From: Vibrio ezurae NBRC 102218
GTDB taxonomy: Bacteria > Pseudomonadota > Gammaproteobacteria > Enterobacterales > Vibrionaceae
Direction: 5' to 3'
Assembly: GCF_000467185.1 (NCBI RefSeq)
Contig: NZ_BATM01000038.1
Span: 1-64,000, forward strand
Length of the DNA stretch: 64,000 bases
Shown here: in pieces, positions 1 to 10,083 of the stretch
Numbering within the stretch: position 1 is the stretch's first letter
Layout: each line of letters begins with the position of its first letter
Program-made: the position numbers and the translations under genes
Notes under the pieces: generated by a model
The model's input: only the letters and a program-made list of their open reading frames with translations
What the model was told of the DNA's origin: nothing
The model's database searches: none

Positions 1-62
1 GTATCTAGGAACAAAAACTGGATAGGGCATTTATAAGACCTTGTTTAGTAACAAATTGGTGC

Positions 63-139
63 GGAGTGGTAGTTCAGTTGGTTAGAATACCGGCCTGTCA
101 CGCCGGGGGTCGCGGGTTCGAGTCCCGTCCACTCCGCCA
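63..139 (+). tRNA. tRNA-Asp (anticodon GTC)
   Basis: This 77-nt cloverleaf starts GGAGTGGTAG and ends with an encoded CCA. The anticodon loop reads CTGTCAC, giving anticodon GTC for Asp. The T arm GGGTTCGAGTCCC is canonical. It matches the E. coli tRNA-Asp sequence closely from memory. A strong terminator follows 9 bases later. The 62 bases before it show no recognisable gene, so it may be the last member of a longer tRNA or rRNA unit outside the window. Confidence 0.97.
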
Positions 140-148
140 CTAATAAGA

Positions 149-179
149 AGCCCTAGCAGAAATGCTAGGGCTTTTTTTC
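149..179 (+). terminator. Rho-independent terminator of tRNA-Asp
   Basis: A perfect 10-bp stem (AGCCCTAGCA / TGCTAGGGCT) with a GAAA loop is followed by seven T residues. It ends the tRNA-Asp transcript. Confidence 0.93.
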
Positions 180-204
180 GTCTATAATATCGTCTATCTT
201 TTTA

Positions 205-345
205 TACCAATCACACTAAGTAATTGATCAGAAATAGCATTATTAAAATGCTCGAGAACAAGACAGAATATTATCAATAAGTCGTTACTCTACAATCAAA
301 AAATCTAACTCAGTTATCGAACATTTTAGAATGACCTATTATTTA
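205..345. repeat. Dispersed intergenic repeat, copy A
   Basis: About 140 bases upstream of the orphan gene at 387 align along their length with 58321-58460. Shared blocks include TGATCAGAAATAGC and TCTACAATCAAAAA, and both copies end near TAGAATGA. Copy A contains an imperfect inverted repeat (AAAATGCTCGAGAAC with GTTATCGAACATTTT), so the RNA could fold into a long hairpin. Similar repeats are, to my recollection, common between Vibrio genes. Function is unknown. Confidence 0.6.
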
Positions 346-386
346 GTACGATTAGTATTTTTCGCAAAGAATGGTTATTTGAGTCA

Positions 387-929
387 ATGAAGAAGTGGTT
401 TCTATTCGTCGTCTTTTTATTTTCTATTTGTTGTTTAACGGCGTTTGGTAGTTTGTTTGCTCTATTGTCATATCAGAGTAAAGGCTACGATTGGCAATGG
501 CTCAGTTTCCCATTTATTGATGGTGGAGTGCAGGTTACTCGTACTAGCGATACTCACCAATTATTGTTACGTAAGGTCTATTTTTTTCATTCCGCAGAAG
601 TCTCTGTGTATACCACTATGGATAATAAGTTGGTACTGCATCTCTCTCGTTTTCAGGCTTGTTCTGGACCTAATCAAACGCAGATACAACTCAACCAATT
701 ACCTCCACAGAAGGTCACCTTTAGTTGTGAAAACAATAACCAATTGAGTTTTAGTACGGTTACTACTCATTTAAATAAGATGATTGTGAACTTTGAAGAA
801 AGCGAATTAACGATTAATTTTGCTGATTGGAATATATCTGACATTAAAAAAGATCAATTTAAACAATTACATCCACACTATTTTGAACGATTAGGGCAAC
901 CTTCTAAGTACCAATGGTCACGGGATTAA
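387..929 (+). CDS. Hypothetical membrane-anchored or exported protein
   Basis: I do not recognise this 180-residue protein. It starts with MKKW and a hydrophobic stretch at about residues 4-29, which would act as a signal anchor or signal peptide. The remainder is polar, with two cysteines (in QACSGPN and FSCENN) spaced to allow a periplasmic disulfide. No catalytic motif is visible. It stands alone between tRNA-Asp and metA, directly downstream of a dispersed repeat, and has a weak ribosome binding site (TGAG). The complete uninterrupted frame and signal-like start support a real gene, but the function is open. Confidence 0.7.
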   Translation: MKKWFLFVVFLFSICCLTAFGSLFALLSYQSKGYDWQWLSFPFIDGGVQVTRTSDTHQLLLRKVYFFHSAEVSVYTTMDNKLVLHLSRFQACSGPNQTQIQLNQLPPQKVTFSCENNNQLSFSTVTTHLNKMIVNFEESELTINFADWNISDIKKDQFKQLHPHYFERLGQPSKYQWSRD

Positions 930-972
930 TACTTAGATTGCATATTCGCACTCGACACTTCCTTTATATTAC

Positions 973-1012
973 AGTAGTCTGAATTTAGAAACGTATAGAC
1001 GTCTAGATGCTT
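973..1012 (+). promoter_or_regulatory. MetJ operator array upstream of metA
   Basis: Five contiguous 8-base units in one register resemble the met box AGACGTCT: AGTAGTCT, GAATTTAG, AAACGTAT, AGACGTCT (perfect, 997-1004) and AGATGCTT. MetJ binds tandem 8-mers as dimers, so this array would repress metA when S-adenosylmethionine is high. The array ends only 14 bases before the metA start and overlaps the first bases of the ribosome binding region. Confidence 0.8.
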
Positions 1013-1026
1013 AGAGGAGTGAAGTT

Positions 1027-1968
1027 TTGCCTATTCGAGTTCCCGATCAATTACCTGCAACCGATATACTGAGAGGCGAAAGCATCTTTGTGATGTCAGA
1101 AACTCGCGCATCAACTCAAATGATTCGACCATTGCGTGTGTTGATCTTAAATTTAATGCCAAAGAAAATAGAAACAGAGACTCAGTTTCTGCGTCTACTC
1201 TCGAATAGCCCGCTTCAGGTTGATATCGAATTGCTTCGTATTGATAATAGACCGAGTAAAAACACACCGACTGAGCATTTAGACAACTTTTATCGACAAT
1301 TTGAAGCGGTAAAAGAACGAAACTTTGATGGGCTCATTATTACGGGTGCACCACTAGGTTTAGTGCAGTTCGAGGATGTATTCTATTGGGATCATTTGAA
1401 AACGATTATGTCTTGGGCAAAAGAGCACGTAACCTCAACACTATACGTTTGCTGGGCTGCACAAGCAGGACTGAAGCTGCTTTACGACTTACCGAAGAGA
1501 ACACGTAAAGAGAAGCTTTCAGGGGTATATAGCCATGAGACTCACAATGCTTACCATCCACTCTTAAGAGGCTTTGATGATTGCTTCTTAGCACCTCATT
1601 CGCGTTACGCTGATTTTTCTCCGAGTTATTTAGAAGAGAATACAGACTTAGATATTCTCGCGACTTCGAAAGAAGCTGGCGTCTATTTAGCCGCAACACA
1701 AGATAAGCGAAATGTATTTGTTACTGGGCACCCAGAGTATGAGTCACACACTCTGCATACTGAGTATGTTAGAGACTGTGGTGAAGGTATGGACCCTCAA
1801 GTTCCAGTTAACTATTACCCTGATAATAATCCTAGCAATGAACCACATGCAACTTGGCGAAGCCATGGGCATTTGTTGTTTAGTAACTGGTTAAACTACT
1901 GCGTTTATCAGCAAACGCCTTACGATTTGGATCAGTTCTCAGAGAAGAACTTTACCACTGACGAATAG
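1027..1968 (+). CDS. metA: Homoserine O-succinyltransferase MetA
   Basis: MetA acylates the hydroxyl of L-homoserine with succinyl-CoA (some family members use acetyl-CoA), the first committed step of methionine synthesis in the cytoplasm. The 313-residue length is normal for the family. The catalytic cysteine is in YVCWAAQAG (Cys142) and the catalytic His-Glu pair in VTGHPEYE (His235, Glu237). The start is TTG, preceded by AGAGGAG at a good distance, and the product begins [11 protein letters not shown] as in other MetA proteins. The overlapping MetJ-box array indicates repression by methionine status. It is monocistronic, with a strong terminator downstream. Confidence 0.96.
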   Translation: MPIRVPDQLPATDILRGESIFVMSETRASTQMIRPLRVLILNLMPKKIETETQFLRLLSNSPLQVDIELLRIDNRPSKNTPTEHLDNFYRQFEAVKERNFDGLIITGAPLGLVQFEDVFYWDHLKTIMSWAKEHVTSTLYVCWAAQAGLKLLYDLPKRTRKEKLSGVYSHETHNAYHPLLRGFDDCFLAPHSRYADFSPSYLEENTDLDILATSKEAGVYLAATQDKRNVFVTGHPEYESHTLHTEYVRDCGEGMDPQVPVNYYPDNNPSNEPHATWRSHGHLLFSNWLNYCVYQQTPYDLDQFSEKNFTTDE

Positions 1969-1988
1969 CCGTTTGCGCTGAGAAAATA

Positions 1989-2029
1989 AAAAGGCATACC
2001 TGTATATAGGTATGCCTTTTGTGTTTTTT
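1989..2029 (+). terminator. Terminator after metA
   Basis: The stem AAAAGGCATACC / GGTATGCCTTTT is followed by a T-rich tail. The T and A runs on both sides would also allow function on the opposite strand, though the antiporter gene ends about 80 bases further on. Confidence 0.9.
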
Positions 2030-2108
2030 GGGGCAGCTAATAACTGTGTTATCTGAGCCTGCTTGAAAGGCTTTTAGGTGCCTTCTATGAATCCAGGGTG
2101 CAGTGTAA

Positions 2109-3404
2109 TTACTCGTTGTTGTCTTCCGTTACAGCTGGCTCTAAACGCTTCGCTTTTTCTATCATTGGGGTAATTGTCATTCCCTGTACAAGAATAGAGA
2201 ACATGACTACAGAGTAGGTCATCACCATTATGATTTCTTTTACATCAATATTTTTCTCTGGAATGACCATAATTCCCGCAGGTATAGAAAGCGCCATTGC
2301 CAGTGCAAGCCCGCCTCTTAGCCCCCCCCAAGTAAGAATTCTTACTGACATTGGGTTGTAGTATCTAAACCGATTGAAGCACAGATACGAGAGTTTAATA
2401 CTTAGGTAACGGACGATGAGCACTAATGGCACAGCAATGACCATTACAATCCAGTCTTCTTTGTGAAATTCAAATAGCAGCATTGACATGCCGATTAGTA
2501 GGAACAGTACGCCATTTAAGAACTCGTCAATCAGCTCCCAAAAATGGTCTAAGCTGCGATGGCTTTCTTCGCTGAAACCTGTTTTACGGGTCCAGTTGCC
2601 GATAATGATTCCCGATACCACCATAGATAGAGGTCCGGAAACTCCCATTAATTCTGCCAACGCATATCCTGCCGAAGGCACAAGCAATGTAAGGAGTAAT
2701 TCCATTGAATGATCATCGGTTAAGCTGATGAGTTTATGGAAGATTAGGCCGAGCACAAAGCCGTAGGCGATGCCCCCGATAGCTTCTTGTAGAAATAGTG
2801 TAGTGACTGACGTAAATGTAGGGGCGTCATTACCAAAGGCAATGGTATACATAGTGACAAAAATGACTAAACCAAAGCCATCATTAAACAGTGATTCCCC
2901 TTCGATCTGCGTAGAAATACGTGCAGGGGCTCGCAACTTCTTTACGATGGCCAATACCGCAATAGGGTCCGTTGGAGAGATAAGGGCGCCAAAAAGTAAG
3001 CAGTAGATAAGATCTAACTGGAAGCCAAGTAAGCCAAAGATTTCATGTAGAGCAAATCCAATGGCGAAAGTCGAAAATAACGTAGCTCCAAGAGCTAAAA
3101 ACGTGATTTCCCACTTTTGATCTTTTAAATGATTCAGCTGGATTCCTAAGCCTCCAGCGAACAGTAAGAAACCAAGAATACCTTTTAATAGAAAGTCTTC
3201 AAAATTAATTGATGCGATGGTTTCACTTGCGACATGCGATAGTTTAAACCACCCTGCTTGCCCTATAATTATGATTGCAAGCGAAAGGATCATAGCTCCT
3301 GCTGTTATAGCAATGGTGGTCTGCATCTTTCCTATCTTACTGTTTATAAATGCGATAAATACCGCACCCGCAGCTAGAAAACATAGCGTATGGTAGGCTT
3401 CCAT
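2109..3404 (-). CDS. CPA1-family Na+(K+)/H+ antiporter, NhaP-like
   Basis: This 431-residue inner-membrane protein has about 12 hydrophobic segments and belongs to the CPA1 cation:proton antiporter family. Visible family hallmarks are the SPTDPIAVLAI segment (residues about 144-154), the adjacent EGESLFNDGFG motif with its ion-binding acidic residues, and GGLRGGLALAMAL near residue 360. Such proteins exchange Na+ or K+ for protons and help pH and salt homeostasis, apt for a marine bacterium. The first codon lies about 180 bases from divergent metH. Specificity for Na+ or K+ cannot be read from the sequence. Confidence 0.88.
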   Translation of the reverse strand: MEAYHTLCFLAAGAVFIAFINSKIGKMQTTIAITAGAMILSLAIIIIGQAGWFKLSHVASETIASINFEDFLLKGILGFLLFAGGLGIQLNHLKDQKWEITFLALGATLFSTFAIGFALHEIFGLLGFQLDLIYCLLFGALISPTDPIAVLAIVKKLRAPARISTQIEGESLFNDGFGLVIFVTMYTIAFGNDAPTFTSVTTLFLQEAIGGIAYGFVLGLIFHKLISLTDDHSMELLLTLLVPSAGYALAELMGVSGPLSMVVSGIIIGNWTRKTGFSEESHRSLDHFWELIDEFLNGVLFLLIGMSMLLFEFHKEDWIVMVIAVPLVLIVRYLSIKLSYLCFNRFRYYNPMSVRILTWGGLRGGLALAMALSIPAGIMVIPEKNIDVKEIIMVMTYSVVMFSILVQGMTITPMIEKAKRLEPAVTEDNNE

Positions 3405-3502
3405 TACTTCCTCCTTGATTTAGTCAGTCTCATCACTGTGAGACAAAATAATACTGATATCAAATAAAACTCCTCGTAATACTGCATCATAGCGTCAATA
3501 TG

Positions 3503-3526
3503 CATACTTTAGACGTCTAGAAATCT
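3503..3526 (+). promoter_or_regulatory. MetJ boxes upstream of metH
   Basis: Three adjacent 8-base units, CATACTTT, AGACGTCT (perfect, 3511-3518) and AGAAATCT, lie 63 bases before the metH start in the divergent nhaP/metH spacer. The perfect core matches the one before metA, suggesting both genes belong to the same MetJ regulon here. Confidence 0.72.
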
Positions 3527-3588
3527 AATTTTTCTGTGATAGGATGTTATTCATAAGTAAGTAATAGCATGTCTGAGCAGGATGCAGT

Positions 3589-6500
3589 ATGAGAGAACAG
3601 ATAGAAGCCCAATTAAAGAAGCACATTCTTTTGATCGATGGTGGTATGGGCACCATGATCCAAAACCAGAAATTAGAAGAAGAAGACTATAGAGGCTCTC
3701 GCTTTGCCGACTGGCATTGTGATTTAAAAGGCAATAATGACCTACTTGTTCTTACTCAGCCGCAGTTAATTAAACAGATACACAGTGACTACTTGGAAGC
3801 GGGCGCTGATATTTTAGAAACAAACACCTTCAACTCGACCACCATTGCCATGGCGGATTACGACATGGAGGAGTTGAGTGAAGAGATTAACTATGTGGCG
3901 GCGAAGCTTGCTCGTGAAGCTGCTGACGAATGGACTAAGAAGACCCCAGAGAGACCACGTTACGTCGCGGGTGTTTTAGGTCCAACCAACCGCACTTGTT
4001 CCATTTCTCCTGATGTTAACGATCCTGGTTTTCGAAATGTCAGTTTTGATGAATTGGTTGTCGCTTATAAAGAGTCCACATTAGCGTTAATTAAGGGTGG
4101 CTCAGACCTTATTCTTATTGAAACCGTTTTTGATACTCTCAATGCTAAGGCTTGTGCATTTGCCGTTGAGACTGTCTTTGATGAAATTGGTCAGACGTTG
4201 CCAGTTATGATCTCCGGTACAATTACCGATGCATCGGGCCGTACGCTGTCTGGGCAAACCACAGAAGCTTTTTACAACTCATTGCGTCATGTAAATCCAA
4301 TTTCGTTTGGCTTGAACTGTGCATTAGGTCCAGATGAGTTGCGTCCTTATGTTGAAGAACTGTCTCGTATTTCTGAGACGTTTGTTTCTGTCCATCCTAA
4401 TGCGGGTCTACCAAATGCCTTTGGTGAATATGACCTGTCTGCCGAAGATATGGCCGAGCATATCGAAGAGTGGGCAGAGTCAGGGTTTCTCAACCTTGTT
4501 GGTGGCTGTTGTGGTACTACGCCTGAACATATTCGAGCGATGGCCGATGCCGTAGAAAAAGCGACACCTCGTGCATTACCAGAGATAAAACCCGCCTGTC
4601 GCCTTTCTGGTTTAGAGCCGTTATCGATCGAGAAAGAATCTTTATTTATGAACGTTGGTGAACGAACTAACGTAACGGGTTCCGCTCGCTTTAAGCGTTT
4701 GATCCGAGAAGAGCTTTACGAAGAAGCGTTGGATGTCGCTCGTCAACAGGTTGAAAACGGCGCTCAGATCATCGATATCAACATGGATGAGGGGATGCTC
4801 GATGCTGAAGCGTGTATGGTTCGTTTCCTCAATCTTTGTGCCTCAGAGCCTGAAATTTCTAAAGTACCGATCATGGTTGACTCCTCTAAGTGGGAGGTTA
4901 TCGAAGCGGGTCTAAAATGCATTCAAGGTAAGGGGATTGTTAACTCAATCTCTATGAAAGAAGGCAAAGAAAAGTTTGTTACCCAAGCTAAGCTGATTCG
5001 ACGCTATGGTGCGGCGGTTATCGTGATGGCCTTTGATGAAGTTGGGCAGGCAGATACTCGTGAACGCAAAGTCGAAATTTGTACCAATGCATACAATATT
5101 CTCGTCGATGAAGTGGGCTTCCCTGCTGAAGACATTATTTTTGACCCGAATATCTTTGCGGTGGCAACGGGTATTGACGAGCACAATAACTATGCGGTCG
5201 ATTTTATAGAAGCGGTTGCTGACATTAAACGTACTTTGCCTCACGCAATGATTTCTGGAGGGGTATCCAACGTTTCCTTCTCTTTCCGTGGTAACAACTA
5301 CGTACGTGAAGCTATCCACGCTGTATTTCTATACCACTGTTTTAAAAACGGTATGGATATGGGGATTGTGAATGCTGGTCAGCTAGAAGTTTACGATAAC
5401 GTCCCAGATAAGTTGCGTGATGCGGTTGAAGACGTTGTTCTTAACCGTCGTGCTGATGGCACAGAACGATTACTTGATATTGCGGATGAATACCGTGAAA
5501 ACGGTGTTGGCCCTAAAGATGATGGTACGGCGCTGGAGTGGCGTGGCTGGCCAGTAGAAAAACGTCTTGAACATGCACTGGTTAAGGGTATCACTGAATT
5601 TATTATTGAAGATACCGAAGAGGCGCGAGTGAAAGCCAGTAAACCATTAGAGGTGATTGAAGGGCCTCTTATGGATGGTATGAATGTGGTCGGTGACTTG
5701 TTTGGTGAAGGTAAGATGTTCTTACCACAAGTTGTAAAATCGGCTCGTGTAATGAAGCAAGCTGTGGGTCACTTAGAGCCGTATATCGATGCACTTAAAG
5801 AAGTGGGGCAAACCAACGGCAAAATACTATTGGCAACCGTAAAAGGCGATGTTCACGATATCGGCAAAAACATTGTTGGTGTGGTATTACAGTGTAATAA
5901 CTATGAAATCATCGATCTTGGTGTCATGGTGCCTTGTGACAAAATCTTGAAAGTCGCGAAAGAAGAAAATGTCGATATCATTGGCCTTTCCGGACTGATC
6001 ACTCCATCTTTAGATGAGATGGTGCACGTAGCCAAAGAGATGGAACGTCAAGGGTTTAATCTACCGCTATTAATTGGTGGTGCAACCACCTCTAAAGCGC
6101 ATACAGCCGTTAAAATTGAACAGAACTATTCAGAGCCCGTTGTTTATGTAAACAACGCTTCACGCGCGGTTGGGGTGTGCTCATCCTTATTGTCTGACGA
6201 ACTCAAGCCAGCTTTTGTTGAGAAACTGGTTTTGGACTACGAACGCGTTCGTGACCAACATGCGAGAAAGCGCCCTAAGAGTGCGCCAATTACGATAGAT
6301 AAAGCGCGTGAGAACAAAGTGGATATCGATTGGCAATCTTATGCTCCTCCTGCGCCGAAGCAACTAGACCCTGTTATCATTAAAGATATGAGTGTGTCAG
6401 TACTGCGTGAATATATCGATTGGACCCCTTTCTTTATGACGTGGACTTTAATGGGCAAATATCCCGCTATTCTTGATCATGAAGAGGTGGGTGAAGAAGC

Positions 6501-7257
6501 TCGACGTTTATTTAAAGACGCGAATGATATTCTTGATCGTGTTGAACGCGATGGCATTTTAAAAGCGAATGGCATTTGTCAGTTATTCCCTGCAAATAGT
6601 GTCGGGGATGATATTGAAGTATATACCGATGAGTCTCGTACCACCGTTGCAAAAACCTTACACCATCTTCGCCAGCAAACGAAAAAGCCGAAGGGATTCA
6701 ACTACTGCTTGAGCGATTATATTGCTCCGAAAGAGAGTGGTGTAAAAGATTGGATTGGTGCGTTTGCAGTCACTGGCGGTATTGGTGAGCGAGAGTTAGC
6801 GGATAACTACAAAGCGGCGGGCGATGATTATAACGCGATTATGATCCAAGCTGTGGCTGACCGCTTAGCGGAAGCTTTTGCCGAATATCTGCATCAAGAA
6901 GTGCGCACAAAAATTTGGGGATATAGCCCAGATGAGCAATTGAGCAACGATGATCTTATCCGTGAGAAGTATCAAGGCATCCGTCCTGCGCCAGGTTATC
7001 CTGCCTGTCCTGAGCATACAGAGAAAGGTCCTTTATGGGATCTTATGCAAGTGGAAGAACGTATCGGTATGTCACTCACAACCAGCTATGCAATGTGGCC
7101 GGGTGCTTCGGTATCTGGCTGGTATTTCTCTCATCCAGACAGTCGTTTCTTTGCTATTGCACAAATCCAAGAAGATCAAGCAAAAGACTACGCCGAGCGT
7201 AAAGGTTGGGAGTGGTTAGAAGCGGAAAAATGGTTAGGACCAAATTTAAATGGTTAG
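3589..7257 (+). CDS. metH: Cobalamin-dependent methionine synthase MetH
   Basis: MetH transfers a methyl group from 5-methyltetrahydrofolate through methylcobalamin to homocysteine. The 1222-residue length is full size. Four modules appear in order: homocysteine domain with DGGMGTMIQ at residues 17-25 and the zinc-binding GGCCGTT near 305; folate domain ([14 protein letters not shown] near 350); cobalamin domain with DVHDIGKN near 752-759, its histidine being the axial ligand; and the reactivation domain with [12 protein letters not shown] near 1137. Its start overlaps the stop of a possible 7-codon reading frame at 3569-3592. MetJ boxes lie upstream. A terminator shared with convergent lysC follows. 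Confidence 0.98.
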   Translation: MREQIEAQLKKHILLIDGGMGTMIQNQKLEEEDYRGSRFADWHCDLKGNNDLLVLTQPQLIKQIHSDYLEAGADILETNTFNSTTIAMADYDMEELSEEINYVAAKLAREAADEWTKKTPERPRYVAGVLGPTNRTCSISPDVNDPGFRNVSFDELVVAYKESTLALIKGGSDLILIETVFDTLNAKACAFAVETVFDEIGQTLPVMISGTITDASGRTLSGQTTEAFYNSLRHVNPISFGLNCALGPDELRPYVEELSRISETFVSVHPNAGLPNAFGEYDLSAEDMAEHIEEWAESGFLNLVGGCCGTTPEHIRAMADAVEKATPRALPEIKPACRLSGLEPLSIEKESLFMNVGERTNVTGSARFKRLIREELYEEALDVARQQVENGAQIIDINMDEGMLDAEACMVRFLNLCASEPEISKVPIMVDSSKWEVIEAGLKCIQGKGIVNSISMKEGKEKFVTQAKLIRRYGAAVIVMAFDEVGQADTRERKVEICTNAYNILVDEVGFPAEDIIFDPNIFAVATGIDEHNNYAVDFIEAVADIKRTLPHAMISGGVSNVSFSFRGNNYVREAIHAVFLYHCFKNGMDMGIVNAGQLEVYDNVPDKLRDAVEDVVLNRRADGTERLLDIADEYRENGVGPKDDGTALEWRGWPVEKRLEHALVKGITEFIIEDTEEARVKASKPLEVIEGPLMDGMNVVGDLFGEGKMFLPQVVKSARVMKQAVGHLEPYIDALKEVGQTNGKILLATVKGDVHDIGKNIVGVVLQCNNYEIIDLGVMVPCDKILKVAKEENVDIIGLSGLITPSLDEMVHVAKEMERQGFNLPLLIGGATTSKAHTAVKIEQNYSEPVVYVNNASRAVGVCSSLLSDELKPAFVEKLVLDYERVRDQHARKRPKSAPITIDKARENKVDIDWQSYAPPAPKQLDPVIIKDMSVSVLREYIDWTPFFMTWTLMGKYPAILDHEEVGEEARRLFKDANDILDRVERDGILKANGICQLFPANSVGDDIEVYTDESRTTVAKTLHHLRQQTKKPKGFNYCLSDYIAPKESGVKDWIGAFAVTGGIGERELADNYKAAGDDYNAIMIQAVADRLAEAFAEYLHQEVRTKIWGYSPDEQLSNDDLIREKYQGIRPAPGYPACPEHTEKGPLWDLMQVEERIGMSLTTSYAMWPGASVSGWYFSHPDSRFFAIAQIQEDQAKDYAERKGWEWLEAEKWLGPNLNG

Positions 7258-7270
7258 GTGTTAACAACAA

Positions 7271-7299
7271 AAATGGGGCTCTATCGAGCCCCATTTTTT
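7271..7299. terminator. Bidirectional terminator between metH and lysC
   Basis: The stem AAATGGGGCTC / GAGCCCCATTT with a 4-base loop is flanked by A and T runs, so it can stop the convergent metH and lysC transcripts. Confidence 0.9.
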
Positions 7300-7309
7300 A
7301 TCGTTACTT

Positions 7310-8668
7310 TCAGTCTTCGTGTTCAAACAATTCTCTGTGTAGATGCTGAACAGCATTTCGTGCATAAGACTCATGTAATAAGAAGCACAAGTTATGGCAG
7401 CTGGCGCCGTAACAGATCATACGTAAATTGTAGTCTTCAAGTGTGCTGAAAATCTTCTTAGCGGCTCCTTTAGCTTGTCCCATTTCGTTACCAATAAGAG
7501 CAACAAGGCTTAGGTTGTGCTCTACCACAACCGAACATAGTTTTTCTAATTCTTGTTGGGCTGCGGGTGGTAGTTTTGGTGAGCCACCTTGGGTGCTGGT
7601 ATGGTCAAGCGTTAGTGAAACACTGATCTCAGAGGTAGTAATAAGATCAACCGAGACTTTATGCTGTGCCAGGATGGTGAATACTTTGGCTAAGAAACCA
7701 CTGGCTTGGAACATATTTAGGCTCTTTAAGGTAATCATGGTTTGATTACCACGCAATGTGACCGCTCTAAATAGTGGTGCGCTGTCGACTTCTTGTTTTA
7801 CCCAAGTCCCTCCTAATTGTGGCTCTTTTGATGAACCTACAAAAACAGGTATTTTGTGTCTTAGTGCCGGAACCAATGTTGATGGGTGTAAGATTTTTGC
7901 ACCGAAGTTAGCCATTTCTGAAGCTTCAGCAAAACTGATTTCTTTGATTGGATGTGCTTGAGAGGCGATACGTGGGTCCGTCGTGTAAATACCTGGAACA
8001 TCAGTCCAGATCTCCAGCCCTGATGCTGAAAGCGCTTCGGCAATTAGGGCCGCGCTATAGTCACTGCCACCACGACCTAAAGTCGTTGTTTTATTATTGA
8101 GATCGGAGCCAATAAAACCTTGAGTAATCACAATCGACTCTTTGCATAAAGGCGCAAGGTGAGTTTGTACCGCAATACTAATTTCATCCAGAAGTGGCTC
8201 TGCATTGCCAAATACCGAGGTGGTTTTCATGACGGTACGAATATCAAAGCGTTGCGCATTGTGGCCTTGCTCGCACATTAATTGGCAAAGAATGTGCGTA
8301 GACATGAGTTCGCCACAAGAGACCAATTGATCGGTAAGTTGCTCACTTGGTTCATGTGCTGCTTTATCGGCACATTGTGATACCTTGGTCAGTATTTCAT
8401 TGATCTCATTATTGATTTTTTCAGGGTGCTGTAATTGATTGATAATCGAGAAATGAATATCAACTAACGTTTGTAGAAGTTGTTCGCGTTTGTTTTTTTC
8501 AGTAACACCGTTTGCAAGCTCCACCAAAATATTGGTGACGCCAGAGCAGGCACTAATCACAACAAGTTTAGTTTGAGGGTTGTTTTCTACGATAGTCACA
8601 CAACGGCTCATCGCCTCGAAGTTTGCGACACTGGTACCGCCAAATTTAGCAACGTTAATTGCGCTCAC
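7310..8668 (-). CDS. lysC: Aspartokinase III, lysine-sensitive type
   Basis: LysC phosphorylates L-aspartate with ATP, the entry to lysine, threonine and methionine synthesis. The 452-residue protein starts with the kinase motif VAKFGGTSVANF (residues 6-17) and carries TTLGRGGSDYSA near 215. Its C-terminal third holds paired ACT domains (FLAKVFTILAQHKVSVDLI near 328), the usual site of lysine feedback. It is monofunctional, with no homoserine dehydrogenase domain. The upstream spacer lacks a recognisable lysine riboswitch but has a perfect inverted repeat at 8731-8760, so transcriptional control may be of another kind. Confidence 0.95.
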   Translation of the reverse strand: MSAINVAKFGGTSVANFEAMSRCVTIVENNPQTKLVVISACSGVTNILVELANGVTEKNKREQLLQTLVDIHFSIINQLQHPEKINNEINEILTKVSQCADKAAHEPSEQLTDQLVSCGELMSTHILCQLMCEQGHNAQRFDIRTVMKTTSVFGNAEPLLDEISIAVQTHLAPLCKESIVITQGFIGSDLNNKTTTLGRGGSDYSAALIAEALSASGLEIWTDVPGIYTTDPRIASQAHPIKEISFAEASEMANFGAKILHPSTLVPALRHKIPVFVGSSKEPQLGGTWVKQEVDSAPLFRAVTLRGNQTMITLKSLNMFQASGFLAKVFTILAQHKVSVDLITTSEISVSLTLDHTSTQGGSPKLPPAAQQELEKLCSVVVEHNLSLVALIGNEMGQAKGAAKKIFSTLEDYNLRMICYGASCHNLCFLLHESYARNAVQHLHRELFEHED

Positions 8669-8730
8669 TGTATTTCTCCATTAATCCTTTAGAATGTGCA
8701 AATATCCATATTGAATCAACAACATGGGTT

Positions 8731-8760
8731 TCAAATGTGTTTTATTAATCACACATTTGA
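8731..8760. promoter_or_regulatory. Perfect 10-10-10 inverted repeat between lysC and the aminotransferase gene
   Basis: TCAAATGTGT and ACACATTTGA are exact inverted repeats separated by exactly ten bases, in the 277-base divergent spacer. No T run follows on either strand, so it is not a terminator. It could be an operator for a dimeric regulator or a leader hairpin of lysC. The regulator is unknown. Confidence 0.5.
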
Positions 8761-8945
8761 CAATTAGAGCTTGCCCTAAGGTTTTTCTCTCTTTTCTTCA
8801 TTGAACTGGTTTGTATAAATTATGTCAATGTCTTAATACAAATCCTTGATCTTTTACCTGCCGCATACTTCTAAACTTTGCTGATTGAACGCCTGTTTTC
8901 TATGCAATAAGCTGTGTATTCCCATTTAAAATTAAGGCTTTACCT

Positions 8946-10055
8946 ATGCGCAGCTTCAATCCCCCTAAACGCACTTTACTTGGCCCTGGGCCTTCAGATA
9001 TTTCCCCGCAAGTATTACAAGCTTTATCGCGCCCTACGATAGGACACTTAGATCCTCTCTTTATCGGCATGATGGATGAGCTTAAGTCTCTATTAAAATA
9101 TGCTTTTCAGACCGAAAATGAATTTACGATTGCGATTTCAGCACCAGGCAGTGCGGGGATGGAAGCGTGTTTTGTCAACCTGATTCAGCCGGGAGAAAAA
9201 GTAATCGTTTGTCGTAATGGCGTCTTTGGCGAAAGAATGCGACAAAACGTAGAGCGTTGTGGCGGTATTGCGGTTGTGGTGGACGATGAATGGGGCGCAC
9301 CGGTATCAGAGACTAAATTGGCTAGCGCTGTTGCTGAACATCCTGACGCGATAGCGGTTGCGTTTGTGCACGCTGAAACATCAACCGGTGCTCTAAGTGA
9401 CGCGCAAGCATTGTCAAAAATAGCAAAAGCGAAAGACATGCTAGTGATTGTTGATGCGGTCACTTCGCTAGGCGGCGTGCCGCTATTGGTTGACGAATGG
9501 CAGTTGGATGCAGTGTATTCTGGCAGCCAGAAATGCTTATCTTGTACTCCGGGATTGTCCCCTTTGACCTTTTCAGAAAAAGCACTAGCAAAAATTGAAT
9601 CGAGAACTCACCCAGTACAAAGCTGGTTCTTAGATCAAAGCTTAGTGCTTGGGTATTGGAGCGGTGCAGGTAAACGTGCTTACCACCATACAGCGCCAGT
9701 TAATAGCTTGTATGCGCTGCACGAATCCTTATTATTATTAAAAGAGGAAGGGTTACAGCAAGCGTGGCAACGTCATGCCGATGCTCATCAAATATTGAAA
9801 CAAGGGTTATCTGAGCTGGGTATTCAATTTGTAGTGGATGAGCAATATCGATTGCCACAATTAAACGCGATTTATATTCCAGAAGGTGTTGATGATAGCG
9901 CTGTGCGTCAACGCCTATTGAATGAGTACAATCTGGAAATTGGCGCGGGGCTGGGAGACTTAGCAGGAAAAGCATGGCGCATCGGTTTGATGGGCTATGG
10001 CGCCCGCAAGGAAAATGTCGCACTTTGCTTGCAGGCACTTAAAGAGGTTTTATAA
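8946..10055 (+). CDS. Class V PLP aminotransferase (alanine/serine-glyoxylate type)
   Basis: This 369-residue fold-type I enzyme resembles alanine-glyoxylate, serine-glyoxylate and related class V transferases. It opens with LLGPGPSDISPQVLQ. SAPGSAGMEA near residue 64 binds the cofactor phosphate, VDAVTSLGG near 169 includes the aspartate that pairs with the pyridine nitrogen, and SGSQKCL near 195 contains the Schiff-base lysine. The substrate cannot be fixed from sequence; glyoxylate is the likely amino acceptor. The same gene sits between lysC and the PglL-type ligase in V. cholerae, to my recollection. It converges on the ligase gene with only 28 bases between. Confidence 0.85.
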   Translation: MRSFNPPKRTLLGPGPSDISPQVLQALSRPTIGHLDPLFIGMMDELKSLLKYAFQTENEFTIAISAPGSAGMEACFVNLIQPGEKVIVCRNGVFGERMRQNVERCGGIAVVVDDEWGAPVSETKLASAVAEHPDAIAVAFVHAETSTGALSDAQALSKIAKAKDMLVIVDAVTSLGGVPLLVDEWQLDAVYSGSQKCLSCTPGLSPLTFSEKALAKIESRTHPVQSWFLDQSLVLGYWSGAGKRAYHHTAPVNSLYALHESLLLLKEEGLQQAWQRHADAHQILKQGLSELGIQFVVDEQYRLPQLNAIYIPEGVDDSAVRQRLLNEYNLEIGAGLGDLAGKAWRIGLMGYGARKENVALCLQALKEVL

Positions 10056-10083
10056 CCAAGAGAGCTAAACCACCAGTGAGGGA

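Noticed and set aside
4945-5319. A 124-residue antisense frame inside metH
   Set aside because: It lies entirely within a highly conserved enzyme gene and has no family features.
8669-8945. Lysine riboswitch upstream of lysC
   Set aside because: The five-helix core and its conserved purine-rich motifs are not visible on the minus strand of this spacer; only an inverted repeat is present.
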